Shown: positions 45,287 to 55,291 of the stretch, piece by piece
How positions within the stretch are numbered: position 1 is the stretch's first letter
Layout: each line of letters begins with the position of its first letter
Origin: Inediibacterium massiliense
GTDB taxonomy: Bacteria; Bacillota; Clostridia; Peptostreptococcales; Thermotaleaceae
NCBI RefSeq assembly: GCF_001282725.1
Contig: NZ_LN876587.1
Location: 201,493 to 265,492 of the forward strand
Reading direction: 5' to 3'
Length of the DNA stretch: 64,000 bases
Translations under genes and position numbers: made by a program
The notes under the pieces: generated by a model
The model's database searches: none
Seen by the model: only the letters and a program-made list of their open reading frames with translations
What the model was told of the DNA's origin: nothing

Positions 45287-46063
45287 ATGCCTATATTGAA
45301 AGGGCGTAAAAAAGTATTGATGACCTATTTACTCATAGGTTATTTCATTCTTACGGCTATTTTTTTGGGATTATTTTTTTATAAAACAAATTTAATGAAT
45401 AGTTTAGATGAGCAAACTTATGAAAAAATTAATCATTGTATGTCAGAAAATTCTTATACCGTATATGGAGAGGAGCAATTAAAGGAAATTTTAAGTGAGT
45501 ATAAAAGTCAACAATCTAAAATAGAAAAAAATACTTTGGTGAATAGTATAACAGGAGTTTTAATTACTGTTGGAATTACAATAGCAACTATTAATAAAAT
45601 TATTAAAGATACAAAAAATATATGGATGGAATTTAATCATGAATTCAAAAAAAAAGAGTCAGGATGTAGCTATGAAGAAATTTATGATATGATGGAGCAT
45701 ATTTATGAAATAAAAGAAACAGAAAATAAAGATGGAAAACTTGAAAAAATGATGACTTTGCTCATGGAACAATTTTCTCAGGTTTTAAATCAAACTGTTC
45801 AATTTACCAATCAAATCAATCATGATCGAGATTTACTTACAACGGGAATAGAGGAAATGAGGGCAGGAATGGAACAGATTGGACAAGTTATGATTTCAAC
45901 TGTATCTAAAGGAAATGATGGTCGTAAGGAAGAAGTAGGAGCTACTATGCAGCAAATGAATTCAGCTATTGAGGAGATGAATATGCTTCTTATGGATATG
46001 GAAAAAAAGATACAATATTTATCTAATAATATGAAAAAATATTCTATAAAAAATAAATCCTAG
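45287..46063 (+). CDS. Unrecognised membrane protein with C-terminal coiled coil
   Basis: Protein of 258 residues that I cannot assign. A membrane segment lies at about 12-29 and a second at about 84-103, with about 55 external or internal polar residues between them. From about 105 to 258 it is highly charged and helical, ending in heptad-like stretches (GIEEMRAGMEQIGQVM, ATMQQMNSAIEEMNMLL, MEKKIQYLSNNMKKY) that recall the signalling rod of a chemoreceptor but lack its hairpin tip. GGAGGTGAATAT gives a good start. It is monocistronic. It might be a truncated receptor or a structural protein. Confidence 0.7.
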   Translation: MPILKGRKKVLMTYLLIGYFILTAIFLGLFFYKTNLMNSLDEQTYEKINHCMSENSYTVYGEEQLKEILSEYKSQQSKIEKNTLVNSITGVLITVGITIATINKIIKDTKNIWMEFNHEFKKKESGCSYEEIYDMMEHIYEIKETENKDGKLEKMMTLLMEQFSQVLNQTVQFTNQINHDRDLLTTGIEEMRAGMEQIGQVMISTVSKGNDGRKEEVGATMQQMNSAIEEMNMLLMDMEKKIQYLSNNMKKYSIKNKS

Positions 46064-46081
46064 AAGGTTCTAGGATTTATT
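46052..46081. terminator. Bidirectional terminator
   Basis: A perfect 14-bp palindrome has arms 46052-46065 and 46068-46081 (core AATCCTAGAA). It spans both convergent gene ends. Confidence 0.85.
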
Positions 46082-48011
46082 TTAATTCGAATAAATTTCT
46101 TTTATAAAGAGTATATAATGTACTTAATTCATTTATTTTTCTTCTCATTTTCAGTTGTAGTTTAGAAACTGTAGCATAATCTTTTGCGTCTATAGCTTCT
46201 CGAATTTGTGTAAAAAGAGATTTTTTATTTAAATTATCTTTCATGAGTTTATAACGTAGATAATTAATTTTTTCCCAATTGACTACATCTAAATCAGACA
46301 CATTTTCATTTTCATGAATTTTTTTACAACATCTTACGATTTCCATATTTTCTGGAATAATTCGGTTATAAAGTTCTGTTGTCCATTGAGTTAATATAGC
46401 CGTTTTATAAGACTCAATAATATCTTCATTAAATACATTATCTTTTAATAAAACATCTTTTTTATTTGGATGATGATCAAAATTTACTAAGTTATCCCAT
46501 ACAGTAGCAGGAGGTTGACCAAATAATTCATTTCTTTCTTCTTCTGTGTAGTCATCAAAGACATCTTCTTCACTTCTATAAGCTCTATCTTTTTCAAGAT
46601 AGAAAGCTTCTTCTCCAGCTTGTTTAGAAAGGATATGTTCTAATTCTTTAGAAGTCTTACTATTTTCTAAAACAGAAGTGATTCCATCTAATATAGCTTG
46701 ATAAGAAGATGCAAGTACCAAATAAGTATTACTTGTTGGATTAGGAGCTCTTAATTCAAATCTAGTTGCTAAAGGATTTTCTAAATCTCTGATGAGTCCT
46801 ACCAAAACAGTTCTATTTCTACAAAGAGAATCAGGAGTGTGACCAATAGAACATACGGTACATACAGGAGCTTCAAAACCTGGTTTTAAACGATTAAATG
46901 CATCATTTGTAGAGGTAACAAAAGGATTAATGACTTCATAGTTTTTTAGAAGGCCCATGAGAGCACCAAAGCCCATAGGATTCATAAAATCTTTTTTCAT
47001 ATCTTGAGGTGCAAATAGATTTTTAAGTTTTCCATTTTTAAGTTTTAAGGCAACACCAATGTGATGATGTTCTCCACTGCCAGCAACTCCATCCACAGGT
47101 TTTGCTAAAAATGTAACTTCAAGACCATTTGCAATAAAAGTATCTTTTACCATGTAACGAGCAATGAGTTCGTTATCTGCTGCTTGTAAAGCGGTACTAT
47201 ATTTCCAGTCGATTTCTAGTTGTTCCATAATATGATCAAAGTTTCCATCTCCTGTAAGTTTTGCTTTTACACCACCTACTTCTTTATGACCCATTTCAGC
47301 TTCTAGTCCATAAAGATCTAAACACATCAATGATTGTTCCATAGCAGTTCGAACAGGACCTACAGTTCTTTTCCAATACTGTTCTTTTAGCACTTGAGAA
47401 GTAGATAATTGTTCTTTATCTGTTTTATCATCAGGTGTTTTTACCCAAAACTCAAGTTCAGTAGCAGCAGTAAGGACAACTTCGTCTATTTCTTCAAAAG
47501 AGGTAAGTCCCAATTCTTTAATAATATAAGGATTATTTTTGATAAGAGAAAGAATTTTTTCTTTAAAGTTTTTTGCTGCTTTTGCAAGGATAGAACGAGA
47601 ATCAACTTTTTTCCCGTTGTGTACAAGGAAAGAAGGAATTCTAAGGGTACCTACAGGAAGATTTGTAGCTTTATCTATATGATCAAGATTATAATCTACA
47701 AACCAATTTACAGATAGATCAGGAATAATATCTACTTGAGCGTTGTTTAAAATAGCGATTTTTGGAAGAACTACACTAGAACCATCTGTTTGAACACCGT
47801 GTGCTAAAAAGGTTTTGATATCTTTTAAAAATAATTCGACAGGAATTTTTTCGTCTGTATCGTTTCCACCTAAGTCAACGCCCACTAAAGATACAAATTT
47901 TACTTCAGGATGATTTTGAAGAGCAGAAGTAATAGCTTCAGGAGTATGAGAAGATGGAGAAAGTAAAAATAATAATTTATCCGTTTCTGAACATAATATA
48001 TCTTTTGACAT
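46077..48011 (-). CDS. glnA: Glutamine synthetase, long clostridial form
   Basis: Glutamine synthetase-like protein of 644 residues, longer than the usual 440-470 of type I. The N-terminal beta-grasp holds DGSSVVLPK (about 96-104), and the catalytic domain holds ELEFWV (metal), GLEAEMGHKEVG (metal Glu residues), GVAGSGEHHHIGVAL (catalytic His/ATP loop) and FELRAPNPTSNTYLVLASSYQAILDG. About 180 C-terminal residues extend past the usual end. It makes glutamine from glutamate, ammonia and ATP. GAGGTGATCTT precedes the ATG. Whether this long form has full activity is not shown by sequence. Confidence 0.85.
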   Translation of the reverse strand: MSKDILCSETDKLLFLLSPSSHTPEAITSALQNHPEVKFVSLVGVDLGGNDTDEKIPVELFLKDIKTFLAHGVQTDGSSVVLPKIAILNNAQVDIIPDLSVNWFVDYNLDHIDKATNLPVGTLRIPSFLVHNGKKVDSRSILAKAAKNFKEKILSLIKNNPYIIKELGLTSFEEIDEVVLTAATELEFWVKTPDDKTDKEQLSTSQVLKEQYWKRTVGPVRTAMEQSLMCLDLYGLEAEMGHKEVGGVKAKLTGDGNFDHIMEQLEIDWKYSTALQAADNELIARYMVKDTFIANGLEVTFLAKPVDGVAGSGEHHHIGVALKLKNGKLKNLFAPQDMKKDFMNPMGFGALMGLLKNYEVINPFVTSTNDAFNRLKPGFEAPVCTVCSIGHTPDSLCRNRTVLVGLIRDLENPLATRFELRAPNPTSNTYLVLASSYQAILDGITSVLENSKTSKELEHILSKQAGEEAFYLEKDRAYRSEEDVFDDYTEEERNELFGQPPATVWDNLVNFDHHPNKKDVLLKDNVFNEDIIESYKTAILTQWTTELYNRIIPENMEIVRCCKKIHENENVSDLDVVNWEKINYLRYKLMKDNLNKKSLFTQIREAIDAKDYATVSKLQLKMRRKINELSTLYTLYKRNLFELK

Positions 48012-48050
48012 AAGATCACCTCGTCACTTAAAAAGTTATTATATCGAATA

Positions 48051-48078
48051 ATTATAGCATAATACAACTTTTTGTAAA
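48051..48078 (-). promoter_or_regulatory. Promoter of glutamine synthetase gene
   Basis: On the minus strand TTTACA (48073-48078) and TATAAT (48051-48056) are spaced by 16 bases, about 40 bases before the ATG. Confidence 0.6.
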
Positions 48079-48245
48079 GATAAAAAACAAAAAAATATTT
48101 TTTAAAATATGTAAAGATTATTTATTGATGAAAATACAATAAAGATAATAAATTTCTGAAAATAAATAAATATTCATACAAAAAAATATATATGCATAAA
48201 TAAATACGAATAAAAAAATAATTATATAGGTAAATGTTCGATAAA

Positions 48246-49301
48246 TTAATATTTTTTCCAAGGAGGAATGAGACCCGTATTTTGTAAATTTATAAAAATA
48301 ACCACAGAAACAGGACCTATCATCAAACCTAATATACCGAATAATTTAAGACCTATATACATAGCCATAAGAGTAATAAGAGGATAAATACCCATTTGGC
48401 TTCCTAAAATTTTAGGTTCAAGAATTTGTCTTACTAGTAAAATAAGTAAATAAAGAAAGAGTAAGCCCATACCTTGTATGAAAGATCCTTGTAATAGTTT
48501 CCACAAAATAAGAGGAATATATACACATCCAGTACCTAATATAGGAAGAGCATCAATAATGCTTGCTAAAAAAGCAATTAAAATAAAATAATCAATTCCT
48601 ATGATCATAAGACCAATAGTACTTTCTAAAAAGGTAATGAGCATCAAAATAAGTTGAGCTTTTATATAAGCTGTTAAAGCAGAGAAAAGACCACTTTTTA
48701 TGAGTCTACTTTTACAAATAGCATTTTGAGAAAGTTGTGCTACAATAAATTTTTTAATGATAGGTTTATCTCTAGCCATAAAGAATGTAGAGATAATTGT
48801 AACAAAAAGAAATACTAAGAATTGAGGAATCGTTGAGATGAAACTTAAAAGTGATGAAATAAGTTTGCCAATGATTATTGTAAAATTTTCTAATAAACCA
48901 GTAATATTTGTAATAAAAGAATTTATAAAAGTAGGGGGAAGTTGAATATAGAGATGTTCAATTTCATGAATCAAATTATGATTTTGAGTGTATACTTGAG
49001 ATAAATACATAGATAAATTTGTAAGTTGAACAATAATAATCCCACCTATTAAAATAAAAAATGATCCTGTAAGAAATAAAAATAAAAATAAAGTAATGAT
49101 AGTAGATTGATTCCTAGAAATTTTGAGTGCATTAGAGAAAAATATAATGACAGGATCAAGAAAAGAAGCAATCATCCAGCCTAAAATAAAGGGCAAGATA
49201 TAAAAAACTAAAGTAGTAGATATAAAGTAGATGATTCCTAAAGCAATACATAAAATTAAAATTCGAGTAAGTAAAGGAATATATTCTTTTAGGTTATCCA
49301 T
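48246..49301 (-). CDS. ytvI: AI-2E family permease, YtvI-like sporulation membrane protein
   Basis: Membrane protein of 351 residues from ATG 49301 (AGGAG, 7-base spacing). It has N-terminal paired membrane segments (about 10-60), an internal soluble stretch near 90-130, and a C-terminal multi-segment half with DALPILGTGCVYIPLILWKLLQG and LEPKILGSQMGIYPLITLMAMYIGLKLFG, both typical of the AI-2E/UPF0118 family. The order and length match YtvI of sporulating Firmicutes. Its transport role is unproven. It is monocistronic and divergent from pepF. Confidence 0.85.
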   Translation of the reverse strand: MDNLKEYIPLLTRILILCIALGIIYFISTTLVFYILPFILGWMIASFLDPVIIFFSNALKISRNQSTIITLFLFLFLTGSFFILIGGIIIVQLTNLSMYLSQVYTQNHNLIHEIEHLYIQLPPTFINSFITNITGLLENFTIIIGKLISSLLSFISTIPQFLVFLFVTIISTFFMARDKPIIKKFIVAQLSQNAICKSRLIKSGLFSALTAYIKAQLILMLITFLESTIGLMIIGIDYFILIAFLASIIDALPILGTGCVYIPLILWKLLQGSFIQGMGLLFLYLLILLVRQILEPKILGSQMGIYPLITLMAMYIGLKLFGILGLMIGPVSVVIFINLQNTGLIPPWKKY

Positions 49302-49468
49302 AAAAACACTCCTAAACATATTGATATATCATTATATGTTGGGTAGACATGGATTATTATAGGAAGGATAGCATAAAATAAGGAAAACATTGGATAAATA
49401 GAATAGAAAGGTTATAATAAAAATAAGTGTATAAAAAGATCATAAGATATGAAAGGAGAAAGTGTTTG

Positions 49469-51271
49469 ATGGTAGAGAATAAAAATATTCCAAATAGAAA
49501 AGATATTTCTGATGAATTAAAATGGAAATTAGAAAAAATGTATGAAAATGATGACCTTTGGAAAAAGGATTTTGATGATGTAAAAAAATTAACAGATGAT
49601 TTTGTAAAATACCAAGGGAAATTAGGTAACTCTTCAGATTCTTTATTTAAAGCCCTTACTTTACAAGATGAAATATCTTTAAAGCTTGAAAATGTATATG
49701 TATATTCAAAAATGAGAAAAGACGAAGACAATACGATCACTAAATATCAAGCCATGACAGATCAAGCTCAAGGTTTAGCTACTTTTGTGCAAAGTAGTTT
49801 ATCTTTTATGGTTCCAGAAATATTAAGTATATCAGAAGAGAAAATAAATGAATTTTTAAATACAAATCAAGGATTAAAATTATATGATTTTTATTTAAAA
49901 GAACTTCTACGACAAAAAGAACATATTCTTTCAAGAGAAGAAGAACAAATTTTAGCACAGATGGGAGAATTGGCTCAGGCTCCTAAAAGTATTTATGGAA
50001 TGATTAATAATGCAGATATAAAATTTCCTGTAATTCAAGATGAAAATAATGAAGAAATAGAAGTGACAAAAGGAAGATATATAAAATTATTAGAAAGTTC
50101 CAATCAAAGGGTAAGAAAAGATGCATTTAAGGCTTTGTATAGTTCTTATGAAAATCAAAAAAATACCATTGGATCTACTTTGAATTATAGTGTAAAAAAA
50201 GATGTATTATATGCAAAAGTTAGAAAATATTCTTCTGCTTTAGAAGCTTCTTTAGATACAGATCATATTCCTGTATCTGTTTATGATAATTTAATAAATG
50301 CTGTAGAAGAGCATCTACCTACTATGTATCGCTATGTAGAGCTTAGAAAAAAAGCATTACAGCTTGATGAAGTACATATGTATGATTTGTATACACCTAT
50401 TGTAAAAGATGTAAAAATACACATTCCTTATGAAGAGGGAAAAGATATAGTAAAAAAAGGATTATCTCCTTTAGGAGAGGAATATACTCAAATTTTACAA
50501 AAAGGTTTTGATGAGGGTTGGATTGATGTATATGAAAATAAAGGAAAAACTGGAGGAGCTTATTCTTTTGGTACTTATACAAGTGATCCATATGTTTTGT
50601 TAAATTATCAAGATACAGTTCATGATGTATTTACATTAGCCCATGAAATGGGTCATTCTATTCATTCTTATTATACACATAAAACCCAACCTTATATCTA
50701 TGGGTCTTATGCTATATTTGTAGCAGAAGTAGCTTCTACTGTAAATGAAGCATTACTTATGGAGTATCTTTTAAATCATACAGAAGATAAAAATAAAAAG
50801 CTATATTTAATGAATCATTATTTAGAGCAATTTAGAGGAACTTTGTATAGACAAACCATGTTTGCAAAATTTGAAAAGATCATTCATGAAAAGTTAGAAA
50901 AAGGTGAAGCATTAACTTCAGAGGAACTTTGTACAATCTATGGAGATTTAAATAAGTTGTATTATGGGCCAAATGTAGTAATAGATGATGAAATTAAAAT
51001 GGAGTGGGCAAGAATTCCCCATTTTTACAATGCTTTTTATGTATATAAATATGCTACGGGATATTCTGCAGCCATTGCCCTTTCACAAAGAATTTTAAAA
51101 GAAGGAAAAAATGCAGTAAAAGATTATGTTGAGTTTTTAAAAGGAGGAGGATCTGATTATCCAATCAACCTTTTAAAAGGTGCAGGTGTAGATATGAAGA
51201 CTACAGAGCCTATTCATAAAGCTTTAAAAGTTTTTGAAAGCCTAGTACAAGAAATGGAGAAGATGCTATAG
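49469..51271 (+). CDS. pepF: Oligoendopeptidase F
   Basis: M3-family zinc peptidase of 600 residues, the usual length, from ATG 49469, which has AAAGGAG upstream; an earlier ATG at 49427 would precede that site. The zinc motif HEMGH is at 392-396, and the third ligand region follows in EVASTVNEALLMEYLL. The N-terminal helical domain and the substrate-channel Tyr region (YNAFYVYKYATGYSAA) are also present. It is cytoplasmic and cleaves peptides of about 7-17 residues. It is monocistronic; its stop lies inside the terminator hairpin. Confidence 0.95.
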   Translation: MVENKNIPNRKDISDELKWKLEKMYENDDLWKKDFDDVKKLTDDFVKYQGKLGNSSDSLFKALTLQDEISLKLENVYVYSKMRKDEDNTITKYQAMTDQAQGLATFVQSSLSFMVPEILSISEEKINEFLNTNQGLKLYDFYLKELLRQKEHILSREEEQILAQMGELAQAPKSIYGMINNADIKFPVIQDENNEEIEVTKGRYIKLLESSNQRVRKDAFKALYSSYENQKNTIGSTLNYSVKKDVLYAKVRKYSSALEASLDTDHIPVSVYDNLINAVEEHLPTMYRYVELRKKALQLDEVHMYDLYTPIVKDVKIHIPYEEGKDIVKKGLSPLGEEYTQILQKGFDEGWIDVYENKGKTGGAYSFGTYTSDPYVLLNYQDTVHDVFTLAHEMGHSIHSYYTHKTQPYIYGSYAIFVAEVASTVNEALLMEYLLNHTEDKNKKLYLMNHYLEQFRGTLYRQTMFAKFEKIIHEKLEKGEALTSEELCTIYGDLNKLYYGPNVVIDDEIKMEWARIPHFYNAFYVYKYATGYSAAIALSQRILKEGKNAVKDYVEFLKGGGSDYPINLLKGAGVDMKTTEPIHKALKVFESLVQEMEKML

Positions 51272-51284
51272 AAATAGCATCTTT
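51260..51284 (+). terminator. Terminator of pepF
   Basis: AGATGCTA (51261-51268) pairs with TAGCATCT (51275-51282) then TTTTC; it includes the pepF stop codon. Confidence 0.8.
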
Positions 51285-51410
51285 TCTATTATATAGAGTA
51301 TGTATGTAATTGGAAATGGTTAAACTTACAAAAAAATTGTTGTTCTATAGATTTTCATTCTATATCATGATATTGTAGAATAAAATAATGAAAATATGGT
51401 AGGTGAGTCT

Positions 51411-51836
51411 ATGTTTCATTTGTTATCATTAATATTTAGATATTTATTTATTTTTGTAATTTATTTATTTGTTTTTGCAATTATTCGGTTGATTTATTTA
51501 GATATCAAAGGAATGACTCAAGTAAAAGAGTCACGTCCATACTTGAAATTAATTAACCGTAAAGAGCAGCTTCCATTTAAAGTCAAGGAAGTGTATACAA
51601 TTGAAAAAACTATGACGATTGGAAGAAAAAAAGAAAATGATATTGTAATCAATGATCCTTACATATCTAATCAACATGTAAAAATTATATGGGATGAAGG
51701 AAATTTTTTTGTGGAGGATTTAGATAGTGCAAATGGAACTTATTTAAATGGAGATCGTATGATAGATGTGGTAAAACTTAAAAGTGGAGATCGTATAAGG
51801 CTAGGACAAATTGAATTTTTATTTATAGAGGAGTAA
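51411..51836 (+). CDS. Membrane-anchored FHA-domain protein
   Basis: Protein of 141 residues from ATG 51411 (AGGTGAG upstream). One membrane segment lies at about 5-28, and an FHA domain at about 58-141 carries MTIGRKKENDIVINDPYISNQHVKI and DLDSANGTYLNGDRM, which hold the phosphothreonine-binding Arg, Ser, His and Asn. It should recruit phosphorylated partners to the membrane. It is followed by FtsW/RodA and PBP genes, the same order seen in actinobacterial fhaB-rodA-pbpA clusters, so it probably links Ser/Thr kinase signals to wall synthesis. No kinase gene is in view. Confidence 0.9.
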   Translation: MFHLLSLIFRYLFIFVIYLFVFAIIRLIYLDIKGMTQVKESRPYLKLINRKEQLPFKVKEVYTIEKTMTIGRKKENDIVINDPYISNQHVKIIWDEGNFFVEDLDSANGTYLNGDRMIDVVKLKSGDRIRLGQIEFLFIEE

Positions 51837-51841
51837 TCTAG

Positions 51842-53068
51842 ATGGTTAAAAAATTGTTGAGTTATAAAACACCACAAAATTTAATTTTATTAATAGATAT
51901 TATGGCTTTATTTCTTTTGTATTTTTATAAGGAGAACTTCGATGATTTTATTTTAATTTCAGGGATACTTCTTACTTGTATTATCTATATTTCTAATTTT
52001 ATACTATTAAAAACTTCATCTGGAGATCATTACATTTTTTTGATTATGACTATGCTTATAAGTATAGGAATTATTATGATTTATCGGATTAATCCCTCTT
52101 ATGGGTTTCGGCAAATTACTTGGTTTGGTGTGGGAATGACCACTTTTTTTATATTTTATGGCTTGATTAAAAAGATAAAGGGATGGGAAGATTGGACAAA
52201 AGTTTATATGATTTTATGTTTTATATTGTTTTTGTCTACTCTTATTTTTGGAGTGAAAATTAAAGGGGCTACCAATTGGATCAAAGTAGGAAAATTTGGA
52301 TTTCAGCCTGCAGAACTTATAAAAATAATATTTGTATTTTTTTTGGCTTCTTATTATGGGAAAAAAGAAAAAATGATCAATTCTTATGGACTCATAGGTA
52401 TTGTGTATACTTATATAGGATTTTTATTTATTCAAAGAGATTTAGGAACAGCTATGATTTTTTATTTTATATTTATGACGATTTTTTATATATTTGAAAA
52501 GAATAGAAAACTAATTTATTATAATATAGTGGGAGCTATTTTTATTGCTGTTATAAGTTATTTTATGGTACACCATGTGCAGATTAGAGTAGTTACTTGG
52601 CTAGATCCTTGGACGTATATTGATAATAAAGGATATCAAATTACTCAGTCTTTATTTGCTATTGCATCAGGAGGTTTTTTTGGAACGGGTATTGGTCTTG
52701 GGTATCCAGAATTTATTCCAGAAGTCCATACGGATTTTATTTTTTCTGCTATTTGCGAAGAAATGGGTATATTTGGTGGAATTGGAGTGATTATGCTATT
52801 TTTGATTTTAGTATATAGAGGCTTTAAAATTGCTTTGTATCAACAAAATTTATTTTTTAAAATTGTTGCTATAGGAATGACAACTTTACTAGGACTTCAA
52901 GCGTTTATTATTATTGGGGGAGTTATTAAAATGATTCCCCTAACGGGAGTGACACTTCCTTTTGTAAGTTATGGAGGAAGCTCTTTAATCTCAAGTTTTG
53001 CTGCTTTAGGAATTTTACAAGTAGCTTCTGAAGAGATGGATCCTAGGCAGGAGGAAGAAAATGGATAA
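51842..53068 (+). CDS. FtsW/RodA/SpoVE-family glycosyltransferase
   Basis: SEDS protein of 408 residues with about ten membrane segments. Motifs are KIKGATNWIKVGKFGFQPAELIKI (about 140-163), FIQRDLGTAMIFYFIF, the loop after DPWTYIDNKGYQITQSLFAIASGGFFGTGIGLG, EVHTDFIFSAICEEMGIFGG and PLTGVTLPFVSYGGSSLI. It polymerises lipid II into glycan strands, working with a class B PBP. It starts 5 bases after the FHA gene, and its end overlaps the PBP gene by 8 bases. Confidence 0.93.
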   Translation: MVKKLLSYKTPQNLILLIDIMALFLLYFYKENFDDFILISGILLTCIIYISNFILLKTSSGDHYIFLIMTMLISIGIIMIYRINPSYGFRQITWFGVGMTTFFIFYGLIKKIKGWEDWTKVYMILCFILFLSTLIFGVKIKGATNWIKVGKFGFQPAELIKIIFVFFLASYYGKKEKMINSYGLIGIVYTYIGFLFIQRDLGTAMIFYFIFMTIFYIFEKNRKLIYYNIVGAIFIAVISYFMVHHVQIRVVTWLDPWTYIDNKGYQITQSLFAIASGGFFGTGIGLGYPEFIPEVHTDFIFSAICEEMGIFGGIGVIMLFLILVYRGFKIALYQQNLFFKIVAIGMTTLLGLQAFIIIGGVIKMIPLTGVTLPFVSYGGSSLISSFAALGILQVASEEMDPRQEEENG

Positions 53069-54458
53069 GACAGATAAAAGAATCATAAGAGTATTAATTG
53101 TACTTACTATGCTTTTTATAGCTTTAGTAGTTTATCTAAGTTATTTTGAAGTTTTTCAGGCTTCGAAGGTGGTTACCAATAATTACAATAAAAGACAATG
53201 GGTCAATGAAGAGCATATTTTAAGAGGAATTATTGCAGATCGAAATGGAAAGACATTGGCTTATAGCCAAAAAACTCAAAATGGACAGGTACGCTATTAT
53301 CCATTTGGAAATCTTTATAGTCATATTATTGGATATAGCTTAAAAGAATATGGAAAATCAGGTTTAGAGTCTTCTTACAATAAAGAATTATTAAATATTG
53401 AGCAAAATCCTATTGTAGAGATTACACAAAAAATTACAGGACCTAAAGAAAAAGGAAATAATTTAATACTTACCATTGATCATGATTTACAAAATAATGC
53501 CCATAAGTATTTAAGTGGTAAAAAAGGCTCTATTATACTTATGAATCCTAAAAATGGTGAAATATATGCAATGGTTAGTAATCCAGATTTTGATCCAGCT
53601 ACAATCAAGGACCATTGGGATGAAATTACAGAGAACCAAAATAGTCCATTGCTGAATAGAGCTACAATGGGGCTTTATACTCCAGGATCTGTATTTAAAA
53701 TTATTACTGCGACGGCAGCGATGGAAAATGATATTAGTAAACATTTTGAATGTAGAGGAAGTATGAATATTGATGGTTATGTATTAAGAGACTATAGAGG
53801 AAATGTTCATGGCAAAATTGATTTAAAAGAGGCTATGAGAGTATCTTGTAATATAGCTTTTGCTCGAATGGGACTCGAGTTAGGAGAAGAGACATTACAA
53901 AAAACATCGGAAAAATATATGTTTAATAAAAAAATTCCTTTTGATTTAAAAACAAAAAACTCTATATTTCCAAAACAAATGCTAACGAAACCAGAATTAG
54001 GAGCTACAGCTATTGGACAAGGTAAAATTTTAGTGACTCCACTGAATATGGTTATGGCGGCTAGTGCGATTGCGAATGATGGAAAAATAATGAAGCCGTA
54101 TTTGGTAAAAGAGATTCTTAGTTCTGATGGAAGAACCATTAAAAATGCTCGTCCACAAATTCTAGGAAGTGTGACAGATGAGTGGACATCTCAAGAAATA
54201 AAAGATATGATGGTAAATGTAGTAGATCAAGGAACAGGAAAAAAAGCAAAAATTAGAAATATAAAAGTTGCAGGAAAAACAGGAACTGCAGAGAATGAAT
54301 CCGATAAGGAGCATGCTTGGTTTGTAGGATTTGCTCCAGCTGATGATCCAAATGTCTGTGTAGTAGTAGTACTTGAAAATATTGGATCAACTGGAGGGTC
54401 AAGTGCAGCACCTATTGCAAGAGATTTAATGATTGCTGCCTTGAATAAACTCAAATAA
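53061..54458 (+). CDS. Class B penicillin-binding protein (transpeptidase)
   Basis: PBP of 465 residues with a membrane anchor at about 9-29. A short N-terminal domain precedes the transpeptidase domain, which has SxxK at S210-K213 (PGSVFK), SCN at 262-264 and KTG at 406-408. These are the three active-site motifs. It cross-links peptidoglycan outside the membrane as partner of the SEDS protein encoded just upstream (8-base overlap). No PASTA domain is present. The small size resembles actinobacterial PbpA and sporulation- or elongation-type PBPs. Confidence 0.93.
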   Translation: MDKTDKRIIRVLIVLTMLFIALVVYLSYFEVFQASKVVTNNYNKRQWVNEEHILRGIIADRNGKTLAYSQKTQNGQVRYYPFGNLYSHIIGYSLKEYGKSGLESSYNKELLNIEQNPIVEITQKITGPKEKGNNLILTIDHDLQNNAHKYLSGKKGSIILMNPKNGEIYAMVSNPDFDPATIKDHWDEITENQNSPLLNRATMGLYTPGSVFKIITATAAMENDISKHFECRGSMNIDGYVLRDYRGNVHGKIDLKEAMRVSCNIAFARMGLELGEETLQKTSEKYMFNKKIPFDLKTKNSIFPKQMLTKPELGATAIGQGKILVTPLNMVMAASAIANDGKIMKPYLVKEILSSDGRTIKNARPQILGSVTDEWTSQEIKDMMVNVVDQGTGKKAKIRNIKVAGKTGTAENESDKEHAWFVGFAPADDPNVCVVVVLENIGSTGGSSAAPIARDLMIAALNKLK

Positions 54459-54471
54459 AGGGGAGAAATAA

Positions 54472-55239
54472 ATGTATCAATTATTAAAAGATAAAAACAT
54501 TGTGATTATGGGGATTGCCAACCAAAGAAGTATTGGATGGGCTATTGCCAAAGCATTTTATGAATCAGGAGCAAATATTTGTATTACTTATCAAGGAGAG
54601 AAAGTATTAGATAAAATAAAGAGATTAACAGAAGATATGGATGTTTATCTTCTGCCGTGTGATGTTACAAATGATGAAGAAATCAAGAATACATTTGATA
54701 AATTAAAAAGTAAATGGAACGTGTTACATGGAGTTGTACATTCCATTGCTCATGCTAAAAAAGAAGAATTAGAAGGAATGTACATAGATACTTCAAGAGA
54801 AGGATACAAGATGGCACAAGATATTAGTTCTTACTCTTTGGTAGCTGTGTCTAGATATGCAAAGACTCTTATGCATGAGGGTGGAAGTATTATGGCTCTT
54901 ACTTATTTAGGAGGAGAGAGAGTTGTAAAAAACTACAATGTAATGGGAGTTGCAAAAGCTTCACTAGATGCGAGTATCAAATATTTAGCAGCAGATTTAG
55001 GAATGTATAATATAAGAGTAAATGGGATTTCAGCAGGACCTATTAAAACATTAGCAGCAAAAGGAATTAGAGATTTTAATATGATGTTAAAGGAATTTGA
55101 AGAAAAGGTACCTGTAAAGAGATTGGTAACAACAGAAGAAGTAGCCAATACAGCTGTATTTTTAGCAAGTCATTTAAGTAGTGGAATCACAGGAGAAATT
55201 ATTCATGTAGATGGAGGATATAATATATTAGGATATTAA
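54472..55239 (+). CDS. fabI: Enoyl-ACP reductase (NADH), FabI
   Basis: Short-chain dehydrogenase-type enoyl reductase of 255 residues. The N-terminal cofactor motif is MGIANQRSIGWAIAKAF (about 14-30), SIAHAKKEE is in the middle, and the catalytic pair YxxxxxxK is at Y155 and K162. GISAGPIKTLAAKGI follows. It catalyses the last step of fatty-acid elongation and is the target of triclosan in other bacteria. It lies 13 bases after the PBP gene with GGGGAG before the ATG, so it is probably co-transcribed with the wall cluster. Confidence 0.94.
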   Translation: MYQLLKDKNIVIMGIANQRSIGWAIAKAFYESGANICITYQGEKVLDKIKRLTEDMDVYLLPCDVTNDEEIKNTFDKLKSKWNVLHGVVHSIAHAKKEELEGMYIDTSREGYKMAQDISSYSLVAVSRYAKTLMHEGGSIMALTYLGGERVVKNYNVMGVAKASLDASIKYLAADLGMYNIRVNGISAGPIKTLAAKGIRDFNMMLKEFEEKVPVKRLVTTEEVANTAVFLASHLSSGITGEIIHVDGGYNILGY

Positions 55240-55240
55240 A

Positions 55241-55275
55241 AAATGCAGGTTGAGTGTAATCAGCCTGCATTTTTT
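55241..55275. terminator. Terminator of fabI
   Basis: AAATGCAGG (55241-55249) pairs with CCTGCATTT (55264-55272) and is followed by T residues. It lies between convergent fabI and cbiL. Confidence 0.9.
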
Positions 55276-55291
55276 ATGAGCATATTAATTG

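Noticed and set aside
47409..47717. Open frames on the opposite strand of glutamine synthetase and other long genes
   Set aside because: They lie wholly inside strongly supported genes, have no ribosome site and show no recognisable domain.
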